From assembly GCF_022768985.1 (NCBI RefSeq), contig NZ_JALEKL010000015.1, positions 1 through 64,000 on the forward strand: a DNA stretch of 64,000 bases, read 5' to 3'. The stretch's first letter is position 1; the number at the start of each line of letters is the position of its first letter. This DNA comes from Methanosphaera sp. Lineage in GTDB: Archaea; Methanobacteriota; Methanobacteria; Methanobacteriales; Methanobacteriaceae. Below the pieces are notes generated by a model. The model did not search any database. It was not told the origin of the DNA and saw only the letters and a list, made by a program, of their open reading frames with translations. Shown piece by piece: positions 25,994 through 34,229 of the stretch. A program made the position numbers and the translations under genes.

Positions 25994-26674
25994 TTATTCT
26001 TTTTTAATTCCTGTGATTCTTATTCCACCAAAGTGTGATTTATATTTGATGTTTAATCCAATAAGAAGAGGTGTGATTTTTTCAATCATTCTTGCTTTTT
26101 CAAGTTTACCACAGTCAATACAGTCTACACCAGGGATTTTTTCAATAAGTTCAATTGCTACTTTTTTAGCTTCATTATCATTTCCTGCTATGAGACAGTC
26201 ACAATCAATTGGTTCTGGAATGTTTTCAAGAAGTGAGTTACTTATGTTACAGAATGCTGATATTACTTTTGCATCTGTTTTTTTAAGGATTTTTGCTGTT
26301 CTTTCTGCTGCTGATCCTTCCATTAAATCTACAAATCTTGCAGGTGATCCACCAATTGCTGTTTCAAGTGGTACTGTTGCATCAAGTACAATTTTATCTC
26401 CAACAAATTCTTTTATTGATTGAAGTGTTGGTTTTTGTGCAGCTAGTGGTACTGTTAATATTAATAGATCTCCTTCTTTTGCTGCATCTTCATTACACAT
26501 TCCTACCATGTTTATGTTATCGTAGTCTTTGAGTAATTCAAGTGTTTCTTCTACTTTTGTTAATGCTTTTTCTTCTTTACGGGATCCGATAATTACTTCT
26601 TCTCCTGCGATTGCAAATCTTTTACCAAGGTTTAATCCTTGTGAACCTGTTCCACCAATAATTGCTACTTTCAT
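25994..26674 (-). CDS. npdG: F420H2:NADP+ oxidoreductase
   Basis: A 226-residue NADPH-dependent F420 reductase (Fno/NpdG). Seen: N-terminal GGTGSQGLNLGKRFA dinucleotide fold, NADP-specific SRKEEKA, TVPLAAQ, the F420-side LDATVPLE and KVISAFCNIS, and the C-terminal LIGLNIKYKSHFGG. It moves hydride between F420H2 and NADP+ to supply NADPH for biosynthesis, for example for the nearby AroE reaction. Full length. ATG at 26674 with TGAGGT about 10 bases upstream. Confidence 0.95.
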   Translation of the reverse strand: MKVAIIGGTGSQGLNLGKRFAIAGEEVIIGSRKEEKALTKVEETLELLKDYDNINMVGMCNEDAAKEGDLLILTVPLAAQKPTLQSIKEFVGDKIVLDATVPLETAIGGSPARFVDLMEGSAAERTAKILKKTDAKVISAFCNISNSLLENIPEPIDCDCLIAGNDNEAKKVAIELIEKIPGVDCIDCGKLEKARMIEKITPLLIGLNIKYKSHFGGIRITGIKKE

Positions 26675-26881
26675 TTTAATAACCTCATGTATTTTATTAA
26701 TTAAATTTTTTCTGATTTGTAATTATTAATCATTACTATTATTTATGTTTTTAAATAATATATATAATTAATTATATATTCCACTATCTCTTTTTTAATA
26801 TATTAAAAAATTTTCAAAAAAATAATAAAAATTAGTAGTTTTATTAATAATTCTACTAATTAAGATATTCCTCCATTGTAT

Positions 26882-28357
26882 CTATATTAGAGGAACACCT
26901 GTAATTTGTGATGCTTCCATACTTAAAGCAACAAGATCTTGTTTTTCAAGTTTCTGTAAATCAGTATTACCTGCTTGTTGTGTTAGCATTTCAGCTTCTT
27001 TTGTCATTGCATTAATATAATTTGCAAGATTTTGACCACTACGTACAGGGTCAAGTCTACGTCTAAGTGTTCTTTCCTGTGTTGCTATACCTTTAGGACA
27101 TCTACCATTACTACATGCTTGACATACATTACATCCAATTGCAATAAGTGCAGAAGTTGCAATATATGTAGCATCAGCACCAAGAGCAATAGCTTTTGCA
27201 ACATCAGCACCAGATCTTATACCACCTGCTGCAACAAGATTAACTTCAGATCTTAAATTAACTTCTTTAAGAGCTTCATCAGCTTTAACAATTGCCTCAA
27301 TTGTAGGAATACCAGAATGTTCTACAATAACATCAGGAGCAGCACCAGTACCACCCTGCATACCATCAATAACAATTATATCTGCTCCAGCTTTAGCTGC
27401 AATTTTAACATCCTCTTTTACACGACCTGCTGTAAATTTCACAATAATAGGAACTTTCCAGTCCGTAATATCACGAAGTTGACTAATTTTCATTGCAAGA
27501 TCCTCAGGACCTACAATATCCATATGACGTGCAGGACTTAGAGCATCTACACCTTCTGGAATATTACGTATCTTTGCAACTTCAGCAGTTACCTTGTGTG
27601 CAAGAAGATGTCCACCCATACCAGATTTTGCACCTTGTCCAATTTTTATTTCAACAGCATCAGCATTGTTAAGATATTCTGCAGACACTCCAAATCTACC
27701 AGATGCATACTGTGCAATGAGCTTATCTGCATATTTACGTTCCTCAGGTAGCATTCCACCTTCACCTGTATTTGCAATGGTATTTGCAAGTGTAGCACCA
27801 CGAGCAAATGCAAGTTTTGTTTCTTTACTTACAGCACCAAATGACATTGCACCAATCATGATAGGTGTACCTATTTCAATTGGATTTTCAGCAAAACGTG
27901 CACCTAGTGTAACTTTTGTATTACATGGTTCACGATATGAATCAATAGGAGGACGTGATACCTGTGCTGGAAGTATACTTAAATCATCAAATGTTGGAAT
28001 ATGACGTGTTGCTCCACATCCACGTACTTTATAGTTACCTGTCTGTGTTTTACGTCTAATTTCAGATATTGTTGATGCATCCCATACTCCACGTGTCTCA
28101 TCAGGCATAGATTGAATATAAATAGCATTTGTAGGACACATTCCCTCACATATTCTACATCCAACACATCTTTCCTGATGTACAGCCATTGGTTCATCAT
28201 TTATTACTTCATATACATCGTGTGGACAGTTAACATAACAGCTATAACAGTTTTTACAATTCTTCTCACGTGGCTTATCACAGAGATATCCACAACATCC
28301 AGGTCTGTTATTTTTAGATTTACATATTTCAGATCTTCTATTTACAAAAAATGCCAC
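26882..28357 (-). CDS. Glutamate synthase, FMN/Fe-S core subunit (archaeal)
   Basis: A 491-residue archaeal glutamate synthase central domain. Residues ~30-75 form a two-cluster ferredoxin domain (CKNCYSCYVNCP, CVGCRICEGMCP). Residues ~120-450 are the FMN-binding TIM barrel (IGAMSFGAVS, NTGEGGMLPEE, GQGAKSGMGGH, DGMQGGTGAAP), with the 3Fe-4S cysteines in CNVCQACSNGRCPKG. It makes glutamate from 2-oxoglutarate and channelled ammonia. The start is GTG at 28357, one base after the stop of the FrhB-like gene, with GAGGAGGG upstream. The separate glutaminase, GXGXG and electron-input subunits are encoded just upstream. Confidence 0.95.
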   Translation of the reverse strand: MAFFVNRRSEICKSKNNRPGCCGYLCDKPREKNCKNCYSCYVNCPHDVYEVINDEPMAVHQERCVGCRICEGMCPTNAIYIQSMPDETRGVWDASTISEIRRKTQTGNYKVRGCGATRHIPTFDDLSILPAQVSRPPIDSYREPCNTKVTLGARFAENPIEIGTPIMIGAMSFGAVSKETKLAFARGATLANTIANTGEGGMLPEERKYADKLIAQYASGRFGVSAEYLNNADAVEIKIGQGAKSGMGGHLLAHKVTAEVAKIRNIPEGVDALSPARHMDIVGPEDLAMKISQLRDITDWKVPIIVKFTAGRVKEDVKIAAKAGADIIVIDGMQGGTGAAPDVIVEHSGIPTIEAIVKADEALKEVNLRSEVNLVAAGGIRSGADVAKAIALGADATYIATSALIAIGCNVCQACSNGRCPKGIATQERTLRRRLDPVRSGQNLANYINAMTKEAEMLTQQAGNTDLQKLEKQDLVALSMEASQITGVPLI

Positions 28358-28358
28358 C

Positions 28359-29429
28359 TTATTTTCCCTCCTCTTTAAGTTCTTTTAATGGTTTAAATAC
28401 AGGACATACTGAGTATTTTGTACCAGATGCAGCAATTACATCATTAATATCATCTGTTAGTTTTGCATATGGTTTCCATGGTTGATCTTCTTTTTTATCT
28501 ACAATAACAGTTTTATCTACATATTCATTTTCCATTAAGTACTCAAGAAGTGTTGTTATTACACCACCATCTTGTGTTGGATAATCTTTTAAGCTTTTAA
28601 GTGACATTATAGATGTATATTCACCGATAGCTTTTTTATTATCAAATTTTAATTTATCTGGTGTGTATGTTCTTGGACAGATTATAAAACATGCATGACA
28701 ATCATCAGGACATTTCTTGGTTGTAAATGGTTTTGTATCATCAATTTTAATAAGATCATATGGACACATATATTCACATCCACCACAATGTACACATGAT
28801 GCATTATCTATAACATTAGCTTTAAGATCAACAAAGTTTGATACCATATTTTCATCAAGTATATGGCTCATTTCTACATCACGCATATAAAGTACTGGTT
28901 TTGATCTTGATTCTTTTTCTTCTATATTTTCAAGATTTCTTTTCTTTTTATTTGAAGATAATCTTTTAAGAATCTTTTCTTGTTTTTCACTTAGTAGTTT
29001 TACTTCAAAATATCCATCATCTATAGCTTTTTGTATGATTTCATCAAGCTTTTCATTTCTTATTATTACTGTTGAATATCCATCAGCTGAACCTATTGAT
29101 CCTATTGAAATGTCAGCTTTTTCTGATGTTAAATCAACACAGATGTTACAGTTTTTACGTACAACATCTTGAAGATCTGATATTGGTATTTTTATTTGTG
29201 AATCATCATTTAGTGTTAAAAATCCAAATCCTTTCTCTATTCTGAATTTTTTAATATCATCATAGTCTACATCATATTGACTCATTAGGTTGCTAAGATA
29301 TGAATATGAGAAGTTTTCCATACAAAATAGTCCAATTTTATATTCTATAGGTGATTGTGTATAGTGTTGTAGTTTTGCTGCAGTTAGCATCTCACATGGA
29401 GTTCCAACAAGTGCTATTTTTTCTGTCAC
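28359..29429 (-). CDS. FrhB-family F420-binding subunit of glutamate synthase, domains in permuted order
   Basis: A 356-residue F420 hydrogenase/dehydrogenase beta-subunit homologue. In FrhB, FpoF and FdhB the order is FrhB_N then FrhB_C. Here residues ~1-145 are FrhB_C (EKIALVGTPCEML, GLFCMENFS, RKNCNICVDL, DISIGSIGS). A two-cluster ferredoxin segment (CVHCGGCEYMCP, CPDDCHACFIICP) lies at ~210-250. FrhB_N comes last (QDGGVITTLLEYLM, PWKPYAKL, GTKYSVCPVFKPLKEL). The protein is therefore circularly permuted at the normal domain junction. GTG at 29429 overlaps the preceding stop by one base (TAGTG). Family knowledge suggests it binds F420H2 and FAD; feeding electrons to the adjacent synthase is inference. 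Confidence 0.88.
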   Translation of the reverse strand: MTEKIALVGTPCEMLTAAKLQHYTQSPIEYKIGLFCMENFSYSYLSNLMSQYDVDYDDIKKFRIEKGFGFLTLNDDSQIKIPISDLQDVVRKNCNICVDLTSEKADISIGSIGSADGYSTVIIRNEKLDEIIQKAIDDGYFEVKLLSEKQEKILKRLSSNKKKRNLENIEEKESRSKPVLYMRDVEMSHILDENMVSNFVDLKANVIDNASCVHCGGCEYMCPYDLIKIDDTKPFTTKKCPDDCHACFIICPRTYTPDKLKFDNKKAIGEYTSIMSLKSLKDYPTQDGGVITTLLEYLMENEYVDKTVIVDKKEDQPWKPYAKLTDDINDVIAASGTKYSVCPVFKPLKELKEEGK

Positions 29430-30109
29430 TACTGATCAACTCCTGTTGCATCTTTTTTATTTGTTATTTTTTTGAAGTTTTTATATTGTTTATCTGTTAG
29501 TTTGAAGTCGTATTTTTCTAGTACTTCTTTTAGTTGTGCTATGTCTTCATCTGTTGTTGGACTAATTACTGCATCTTTTCCAAGACTTTTAATTTCTCCA
29601 CCTACATAGATGGTTCCACGCATTATTGATTCACCAGCATCATCTGATACATCACCTAGTACTATGAGTCTTCCTCCCATCATAAGAAGTCCTGTCATAA
29701 ATCCACTGTTTCCACCTATTATAACAGTTCCTCCTTTCATGATTTCTCCTGTACGTGATCCTGTATCTTTACGTATTACAACTACTCCATCATAGATTCC
29801 TTGTCCTGCTCCATCACCAGATCCACCATCTACTATTAATTCACCTTCTGTCATATTATCTCCAGCAAACCATCCAGCATTATGTGTGATGTGAACTTTT
29901 GGACCATTTATCATTGTTGCAACAAAGTATCCTGCAGATCCTTGTATTTCTAGTTCTACATCGCTTGTTAGTCCTGCTGCAATGTTGTGTTTTGAGTGTG
30001 GATTTGTAATTATGATTTTATCATATTCATCTGCATGTTCTTTAATGGATCTTGTAATCATCTTCTCTGACATATCTTTTGCATCGATTATGTATTCTTT
30101 CATGAACAT
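29429..30109 (-). CDS. Glutamate synthase GXGXG-domain subunit
   Basis: A 226-residue right-handed beta-helix protein, the separate form of the C-terminal GXGXG domain of bacterial GltB. Repeated glycine-rich turns are visible: GGSGDGAGQG, GSRTGEIMKGG, GGNSGFMTG, GGRLIVLGD, RGTIYVGG. In glutamate synthase this domain structures the ammonia tunnel. ATG at 30109 with AGGAGAG just upstream; a second ATG six bases later is also possible. It lies 37 bases after the glutaminase gene and overlaps the FrhB-like gene by one base. Confidence 0.93.
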   Translation of the reverse strand: MFMKEYIIDAKDMSEKMITRSIKEHADEYDKIIITNPHSKHNIAAGLTSDVELEIQGSAGYFVATMINGPKVHITHNAGWFAGDNMTEGELIVDGGSGDGAGQGIYDGVVVIRKDTGSRTGEIMKGGTVIIGGNSGFMTGLLMMGGRLIVLGDVSDDAGESIMRGTIYVGGEIKSLGKDAVISPTTDEDIAQLKEVLEKYDFKLTDKQYKNFKKITNKKDATGVDQ

Positions 30110-30146
30110 CTACTCTCCTAGTTTTATCATCAATACTCATTTTTTT

Positions 30147-31064
30147 TTACATAGTATATGCTCGTACTTCACCTGGTGCAATTTGTTCTACATGGTCTGT
30201 TTCCATTACATCTTGTAGTGCCATTTCCTCTGATGCTATTGCAAATACTTCATCATTTTCTGCCATTACTCCTGGTCTTAGTCCTAGTTTATCTTTTGCT
30301 ATTCCTATACCATTTGGTGTTCCTACAAGGAGTGAAAATGGTCCGTCAAGATCTTCTACTGCATCTTCTAATGCTTCTTCGAGTTTGTATCCTTCATGGA
30401 GTTTATCTGCTATGTAGTGTACTATACATTCTGTATCATTGTTTGATTCAAAATGATGTCCTTTACGTTCTAGTGGATCTCGTATTTTCCAGTAGTTTGT
30501 TATTTGTCCATTGTGTACAACTGTTATATCAGGTGTTATGTAGCTTTGATATGGGTGTGCATGGTATCTGTCAATTGTACTTTCTGTTGCAAATCTTGTA
30601 TGTCCTATTGCATGTGTTCCTTTTATTGATTTTATATCATATCTTTCTGCTATATCTTTTACAAGTCCTACATCTTTTATCATTTCAAATGAGTGTGATC
30701 CATTTATTACACGTAGATCTTCAATTCTGTTAAGGTTTTGTATTAATGCTTCAAGAAGTTCATATTTATCAAGTTTAATTATACATCTGTATATTATGTA
30801 TCCATCGGGTGAGTTGAATGTTTGTTCATTAAATATAGGTGTAATCTGTGTTAGTGTTGTTTTTAGTTGGTTTAGTAGTCCTGGTTTGTTTTTAAGTTCT
30901 ACATTTAATTCATACTGGTTATCTGCAAGTTCAAGTCCTCCATAGATTGAAAATCCTGCAGAGTCAGGACCTCTGTGTTGTAGTGAATGAAGCATGTCAG
31001 TCATTTCTTTTCCGACATTATGTGTTTTTTTATCTTTATATAGTAGTCCTGCTATTCCACACAT
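30147..31064 (-). CDS. Glutamate synthase glutaminase subunit (class II GATase) with ACT-like insertion
   Basis: A 305-residue class II glutamine amidotransferase with the N-terminal nucleophile Cys2 in MCGIAGLL, HRGPDSAGFS, GHTRFAT and HNGQITNY, so an intact glutaminase releasing ammonia from glutamine. Between GFSIYGG and MIKDVGLV there is an extra ~70 residues (about 52-122) absent from PurF-type enzymes. It reads like an ACT domain (YELNVELKNKPGLLNQL with the PG turn), suggesting amino-acid feedback. The start overlaps the end of pdxT by 13 bases, so translation is coupled. It is the partner of the synthase core downstream. Confidence 0.9.
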   Translation of the reverse strand: MCGIAGLLYKDKKTHNVGKEMTDMLHSLQHRGPDSAGFSIYGGLELADNQYELNVELKNKPGLLNQLKTTLTQITPIFNEQTFNSPDGYIIYRCIIKLDKYELLEALIQNLNRIEDLRVINGSHSFEMIKDVGLVKDIAERYDIKSIKGTHAIGHTRFATESTIDRYHAHPYQSYITPDITVVHNGQITNYWKIRDPLERKGHHFESNNDTECIVHYIADKLHEGYKLEEALEDAVEDLDGPFSLLVGTPNGIGIAKDKLGLRPGVMAENDEVFAIASEEMALQDVMETDHVEQIAPGEVRAYTM

Positions 31065-31630
31065 TCTATTACCTCTTCTATAAATTTTCTATGTATAAGT
31101 GTATTTTCTGTTAATTCTGGATGGAATGCTATTGCCATATATTGGTCTTGTTTTACTCCTATTACTTTTCCATCGTATTTACTTAGTATTTCTACATTAT
31201 CTGCTATATTTTCTGCATATGGTGCTCTTATGAATATTCCAGGATATTTTTCTCCATCAAATTCTATTTCTGTTTCAAATGACATTCTTTGTCTTCCAAA
31301 TCCATTTCTTTTCACTTCCATATCTATAAGTCCTAGTAGGATTTGGTCTTTTTTTGTATCTTTTGATAGAAGTACAAGTCCTGCACATGTACCTAGTACA
31401 GGAATTTTAGATTCCCTTATATATTCAAGTAGTCCTGTTCTTTCAAGGTGCATTCCTATTGTGGAACTTTCTCCACCTGAAATTATTAGTCCGTCACAGT
31501 CTTTAATATCTTCAAGAACATTTACAAGCTTTGTTTTTCCTTCAATTTGCATTTCATCAAATGCTTTTTGTGTCATTATTTGGTGTTCTTCTACATCTCC
31601 TTGTAAATCTAAAATTCCCATTGTTATCAT
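31052..31630 (-). CDS. pdxT: Pyridoxal 5'-phosphate synthase glutaminase subunit
   Basis: A 192-residue class I glutamine amidotransferase. Seen: GILDLQGDVEEH, oxyanion region GGESSTIG, the nucleophile Cys in LGTCAGLVLL, and His-Glu in AIAFHPELTE. PdxT gives ammonia to PdxS, which makes PLP; pdxS is not in the window. First gene of the glutamate synthase operon, overlapping the glutaminase gene by 13 bases. The pairing makes sense if both respond to nitrogen. A second ATG at 31621 is possible. Confidence 0.94.
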   Translation of the reverse strand: MITMGILDLQGDVEEHQIMTQKAFDEMQIEGKTKLVNVLEDIKDCDGLIISGGESSTIGMHLERTGLLEYIRESKIPVLGTCAGLVLLSKDTKKDQILLGLIDMEVKRNGFGRQRMSFETEIEFDGEKYPGIFIRAPYAENIADNVEILSKYDGKVIGVKQDQYMAIAFHPELTENTLIHRKFIEEVIECVE

Positions 31631-31987
31631 TTTAATATCGTCTCACATATTTTTAAGTTTATAATTATATTTTTTTGATTGTTGATTTTTTTTTATTATA
31701 AAACCTTATCTTAATTATATATAACATTTGTATTTATTCTAAAATATAGCTAACGTTATTTAGTTAAAGTGAATATTTTTTAGTATTGTTTAGTTTTTAG
31801 TATTTTTTATTGTATATTGTTTAAAAATTAGTATTGTTTTATTTTCTTTTATTTAGAAAATCTATAACTTTGTTATATAAAAAATATTGCCGTCGAAGGA
31901 AGTATATTTCCGACTACTGTTTAAAATTAAAAAAATACTAAAAAATAATAAAAAAAATAAGATGAGGAGTTTAAAATAAAAAAAATA
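31631..31987. other. Intergenic region upstream of the pdxT-glutamate synthase operon
   Basis: 357 AT-rich bases with T-rich runs downstream of mdh. The NrpR-type operator (31898-31911) and a TATA-like stretch (TTATATAA, 31873-31880) place the operon start near 31850, with a leader of about 215 bases. No gene is seen in the leader. Confidence 0.5.
31898..31911. promoter_or_regulatory. NrpR-type operator of the pdxT-glutamate synthase operon
   Basis: GGAAGTATATTTCC fits GGAA-N6-TTCC and is the exact reverse complement of the amtB operator. It lies about 18 bases upstream of the TATA-like TTATATAA, in the BRE region, so repressor binding would exclude the basal factors. Confidence 0.75.
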
Positions 31988-32938
31988 CTATAATCCAAGT
32001 TCACGTCTTACCTCATAGGTACTCTTTTTAACAGCACGAGCTGCTTCAAGGAACTGTTTTTTCTCATCTTCTTCCATTTTAAGGGGAACAATACTTCTAA
32101 TACCTTTTCTTGATAAAATTACAGGAATACCAAGTGATACATCATATACACCTTCAACTTCACCTTCAAGGTAAGTACTTACTGTTAATATTTTACGACT
32201 ATTATTAAGAATTACTGAAATAATATTTGTAACAGCAAAAACAGGACCATACTCTGTTGCACCCTTACGACTAATAATAAAGTTACCAGCAGAACGTAGA
32301 CGTTCAACCATCTCCTCAACACTAAGAGGTAATTTATCTGCAAAGTTCTGTATTAATACCCCACCAATTGTAGTATAACTTAAAAGTGGCACCATATGAT
32401 CTCCATGTTCACCAATAACACGAGTATTAATTTCACCACTATTTATACGGAAAAACTGTGCAAGAATCTGTTTTAATCTAAGAGAATCAAGGTGATTTCC
32501 AAGACCAATAACTTTTGATTTATCAAATCCTGATGCACGAAGTGCAATTGTTGTCATTACATCTACTGGATTTGTAACAATTAATATAATAGCATCTGGT
32601 GCATACTTTGCAACAGCCTCAGAATATTCCTTCACAATCTTACCATTAGGTATAGCAAGATCAAGTCTATTCATTCCCTCTTTTCTTGGAATTCCTGATG
32701 ATATAAGAACTACCTTTGAATCTTCAAGATCTTCAAAGCTACATGATGCTTTAAGATAACAATCTATATCTTCTGCTGCAAGTGCATCATACATATCTGA
32801 TATTTCACCAGTTATTTTATCATAGCTACTTTCACGTCCAAACATTACAATTTCACTAACACTGTCTTCTTTTGCAAGGTTAAATGCTACATTTTTACCT
32901 ATTGTTCCTGATGCTCCCATTATTGTTACTTTTGACAT
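31988..32938 (-). CDS. mdh: Malate dehydrogenase (LDH/MDH family)
   Basis: A 316-residue NAD(P)-dependent 2-hydroxyacid dehydrogenase. Seen: GASGTIGKNVAF, the specificity loop GIPRKEGMNR with Arg at the position that is Gln in lactate dehydrogenases (so malate), TNPVDVMT, GLGNHLDSLR with the substrate arginine, and the catalytic His in GEHGDHMVP. It reduces oxaloacetate to malate in the incomplete reductive citrate branch. ATG at 32938 with TGGAGAT upstream. Monocistronic, leftward. Confidence 0.92.
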   Translation of the reverse strand: MSKVTIMGASGTIGKNVAFNLAKEDSVSEIVMFGRESSYDKITGEISDMYDALAAEDIDCYLKASCSFEDLEDSKVVLISSGIPRKEGMNRLDLAIPNGKIVKEYSEAVAKYAPDAIILIVTNPVDVMTTIALRASGFDKSKVIGLGNHLDSLRLKQILAQFFRINSGEINTRVIGEHGDHMVPLLSYTTIGGVLIQNFADKLPLSVEEMVERLRSAGNFIISRKGATEYGPVFAVTNIISVILNNSRKILTVSTYLEGEVEGVYDVSLGIPVILSRKGIRSIVPLKMEEDEKKQFLEAARAVKKSTYEVRRELGL

Positions 32939-33323
32939 TTAATATCTCCATTAATTTTGAATAAAAAAAATAATTTTTAATTATATTTGTACTTATTTGA
33001 TTTTTTTTAATTTATATAAACTAAATTATTTAATATCTATTTAATATTTATATATTTCATTAATTATTATATTTCTTATAAAATAGATTAATAAAACATT
33101 TAATTTATTAGAAAATTTTTAAGTTTTAGTGAATTTGTCTAAAATAATATAGAATTTATTAGTTAAATGTTTAATTTATAATATGAATCTTAATGAAATA
33201 TTAAATTATTATATTAAAATTATATAATGTATAAAACTTTCTTATAAATATTATAAAAAAATAAAAATCTTATTTAAAAGAAAAAAGAATTAAGGGTGGT
33301 TAAAAAAATTCTTTTAATTGAAT
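32939..33323. other. Intergenic region upstream of mdh
   Basis: 385 bases of A/T with many TTAATAT words. It includes a GGGTGGTTAA 3'-end element at 33294-33303 just after the HEAT-repeat gene. Nothing else supportable. Confidence 0.4.
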
Positions 33324-33908
33324 CTATTGTTCATCATCTTCTTCTTCAAATTTAGCAAGGAATTCCTTAGCATTATATTTTACATAACCACTTTCATCGT
33401 TTTCAACTAATTCTTCAAGTGCTGCTTTTGCTTCTGGAGTTCCAATTGAACCAAGTCCAAATACAGATCCTGAACGAACAAAGCTTTTTTCATCTTTTGC
33501 AGCTTTTATGAATACATCAACTGTGTCTGGATTTCCAATTTTAGCTAAAGCCCATACAGCTCCTCCTCTTGCTCTCCAACTTTTATCTTCTGCAAGTTCA
33601 AGAAGTGTAGGAATTGCCACATCACCATAATCTGCAAGAGCAGAGCTTGATGCACGTCTTACCCATTTGTTTTGGTCGTGAAGTAATTGAGCAAATACTT
33701 CTATTGATGATTCATCTTTTACACTTTGAAGAATTTCAATAAGACTTGTTTTTATCTGTTTTGGATATTCTTTTTTAACAATTTCTTCATGTATTGTATC
33801 TAATTGTTCTGGTATGCTCATTGCAATTGTATTTTCTGCTTCAAGTTTAACAAAATCATCTGGGTTTGCTAGATCTCCTATAGCTTTTACTACTTCTTCA
33901 GCGCTCAT
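33324..33908 (-). CDS. HEAT-repeat (PBS-lyase-like) protein
   Basis: A 194-residue protein built from about five HEAT-like repeats of ~30 residues (for example NKWVRRASSSALADYG, KSWRARGGAVWALAKIG, KSFVRSGSVFGLGSIG). These match the PBS lyase HEAT pattern for protein-protein contacts. It ends in an acidic tail FEEEDDEQ. No enzyme motif. ATG at 33908 has ATGGAG about nine bases upstream, better than the in-frame start at 33923 that overlaps that site. Role unknown; scaffold likely. Confidence 0.88.
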   Translation of the reverse strand: MSAEEVVKAIGDLANPDDFVKLEAENTIAMSIPEQLDTIHEEIVKKEYPKQIKTSLIEILQSVKDESSIEVFAQLLHDQNKWVRRASSSALADYGDVAIPTLLELAEDKSWRARGGAVWALAKIGNPDTVDVFIKAAKDEKSFVRSGSVFGLGSIGTPEAKAALEELVENDESGYVKYNAKEFLAKFEEEDDEQ

Positions 33909-34229
33909 AATAATTAACTCCATTAAAAACTTAGTATATTATATTTTTTTTCTACATCTATTATCTGCTAATCTATACCTTTTTTATTCTATCTGTATAT
34001 TCATTTTTTTTTCTATAGATTAGTTTTAATTATTTTACCATTCACTTTTTTGTATTTATATTTTTTTTTAATATACTTATTATTTTGTATGTTTTACAAA
34101 ATATTTAAAATTGAATATAAATAATAGAAAATTCAACTAAAATATATAAGTTAATAATATAAATTATAAAATTTATTTTTTTTCTTTAAATTAAATAATA
34201 AAAAAAAATTTTATGGATAGTGATATATT
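33909..34229. other. Divergent intergenic region
   Basis: 321 bases, T-rich left half and A-rich right half, holding the divergent promoters of the HEAT gene and the isopropylmalate-type dehydrogenase. No distinct structure seen. Confidence 0.35.

Noticed and set aside
25875-26423. Rightward 182-codon frame opposite npdG
   Set aside because: It overlaps npdG antisense, is rich in Ser/Ile/Phe as expected for a shadow frame, and has no ribosome-binding site.
30158-30733. Rightward 191-codon leucine-rich frame opposite the glutaminase gene
   Set aside because: Composition is that of an antisense shadow of an intact amidotransferase.
31988-32938. Lactate dehydrogenase
   Set aside because: The specificity position carries Arg (PRKEGM), which selects malate, not the Gln of lactate dehydrogenases.
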